This document shows, piece after piece, positions 13,814 to 13,892 of a DNA stretch of 13,892 bases (within the stretch, counting starts at the first letter, position 1; every line of letters starts with the position of its first letter). Where the stretch lies: assembly GCF_016919165.1 (NCBI RefSeq), contig NZ_JAFFPS010000009.1:1-13892 (forward strand), written 5' to 3'. The DNA comes from Leptospira chreensis (GTDB lineage Bacteria > Spirochaetota > Leptospiria > Leptospirales > Leptospiraceae). The notes beneath the pieces are model-generated. The model did not search any database. It had not been told where the DNA came from and worked only from the letters and a program-made list of their open reading frames with translations. Position numbers and translations under genes: made by a program.

Positions 13814-13892
13814 GCATAACAGCGACTTACCGCTACGCTTCGGCACGAGGCCTCGCTCGGCCTACGGCAAATTCCCCTTCTGGCATTCGCCT
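13814..13892 (+). repeat. attC-like site 14, left part only
   Basis: Left core GCATAAC (13814-13820) followed by outer left arm GACTTACCG and inner left arm TTCCCC, as in site 13; the window ends before the right half. Cassette 14 ends match over GCGGAAA beyond the core (13089 onward against 13801-13813). Confidence 0.85.

Larger units (their letters stand above)
1..13892 (+). other. Integron-type gene-cassette array, 14 cassettes
   Basis: One-gene (occasionally two- or three-ORF) units alternate with a GC-rich repeat of about 131-166 bp, and every gene reads in the + direction. Repeat ends are GYATAAC on the left and GTTATRC on the right (GCAATTAAC and GTTAATTGC for the ORF-less cassettes), resembling attC R'' and R' cores. 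With the cut placed after the G of the right core, cassettes begin at 83, 970, 1476, 2648, 3619, 4724, 6751, 7542, 8710, 9817, 10772, 11790, 12295 and 13089. The array continues past both edges. No integrase gene or attI is visible. Known integron logic puts the platform upstream (left) of uniformly oriented cassettes. Gene bodies are strongly AT-rich and the repeats clearly GC-rich. Confidence 0.87.

Noticed and set aside
1..13892. CRISPR array
   Set aside because: Repeats are evenly oriented but about 160 bp long, internally structured, and separated by whole genes of variable length, not by 30-40 nt spacers.
1..13892. Insertion sequence or transposon with terminal repeats
   Set aside because: No transposase or target-site duplications. 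The terminal inverted repeats are cassette-specific and adjoin attC-like sites, which fits cassettes better than transposons.
1..13892. tRNA or rRNA genes in the GC-rich segments
   Set aside because: The GC-rich stretches are copies of one repeat; no cloverleaf with TTCRANY arm or rRNA-like sequence was seen.

Overview
The window reads as a stretch of an integron-type gene-cassette array (a sedentary or 'super' integron, or an array lacking an integrase) from an AT-rich bacterium. Fourteen consecutive cassettes, all in the + orientation, are separated by thirteen complete GC-rich repeats of about 131-166 bp, with partial copies at both window edges. The repeats have attC-like ends (left GYATAAC, right GTTATRC) and fold into a multi-branched structure supported by compensatory changes between copies. 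No integrase and no attI are present, so any platform lies outside the window. Very AT-rich genes, many short-signal lipoproteins, a YARHG-domain protein and a beta-barrel-like protein suggest a spirochaete, most likely Leptospira. That assignment is an inference.

Layout, left to right: partial attC; c1 lipoprotein (128-730); c2 cassette without an ORF (970-1475); c3 two-TM coiled-coil protein (1509-2333); c4 exported beta-barrel-like protein (2687-3448); c5 SIR2-like protein (3631-4557); c6 OLD-family ATPase-TOPRIM nuclease (4753-6570); c7 lipoprotein (6773-7372); c8 PD-(D/E)XK-like protein (7568-8557); c9 Mrr-like restriction endonuclease (8741-9652); c10 small lipoprotein plus a frameshifted lipoprotein gene (9871-10583); c11 YARHG-domain secreted protein (10815-11618); c12 second copy of the ORF-less cassette (11790-12294); c13 small lipoprotein with a long AT-rich leader (12631-12828); c14 VapBC toxin-antitoxin with a palindromic operator (13141-13794); partial attC.

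Two themes emerge. Cassettes c5, c6, c8 and c9 carry domains typical of anti-phage effectors and nucleases, and c14 is an addiction module that could stabilise the array. Most of the rest encode exported or lipid-anchored proteins of unknown function.

The most unusual signal is in the DNA itself. Each of the fourteen cassettes has its first ~13-22 nt complementary to the nucleotides leading into its own attC, well beyond the classical 7-bp core. At position 11 there is an invariant A (head) and C (tail) in 14 of 14 cassettes. This is a mismatch in the top-strand fold but a G-T wobble in the bottom-strand fold, which is the strand integron integrases are known to recombine. The ORF-less cassette, present twice, also contains long conserved inverted repeats and may be a structured non-coding element.
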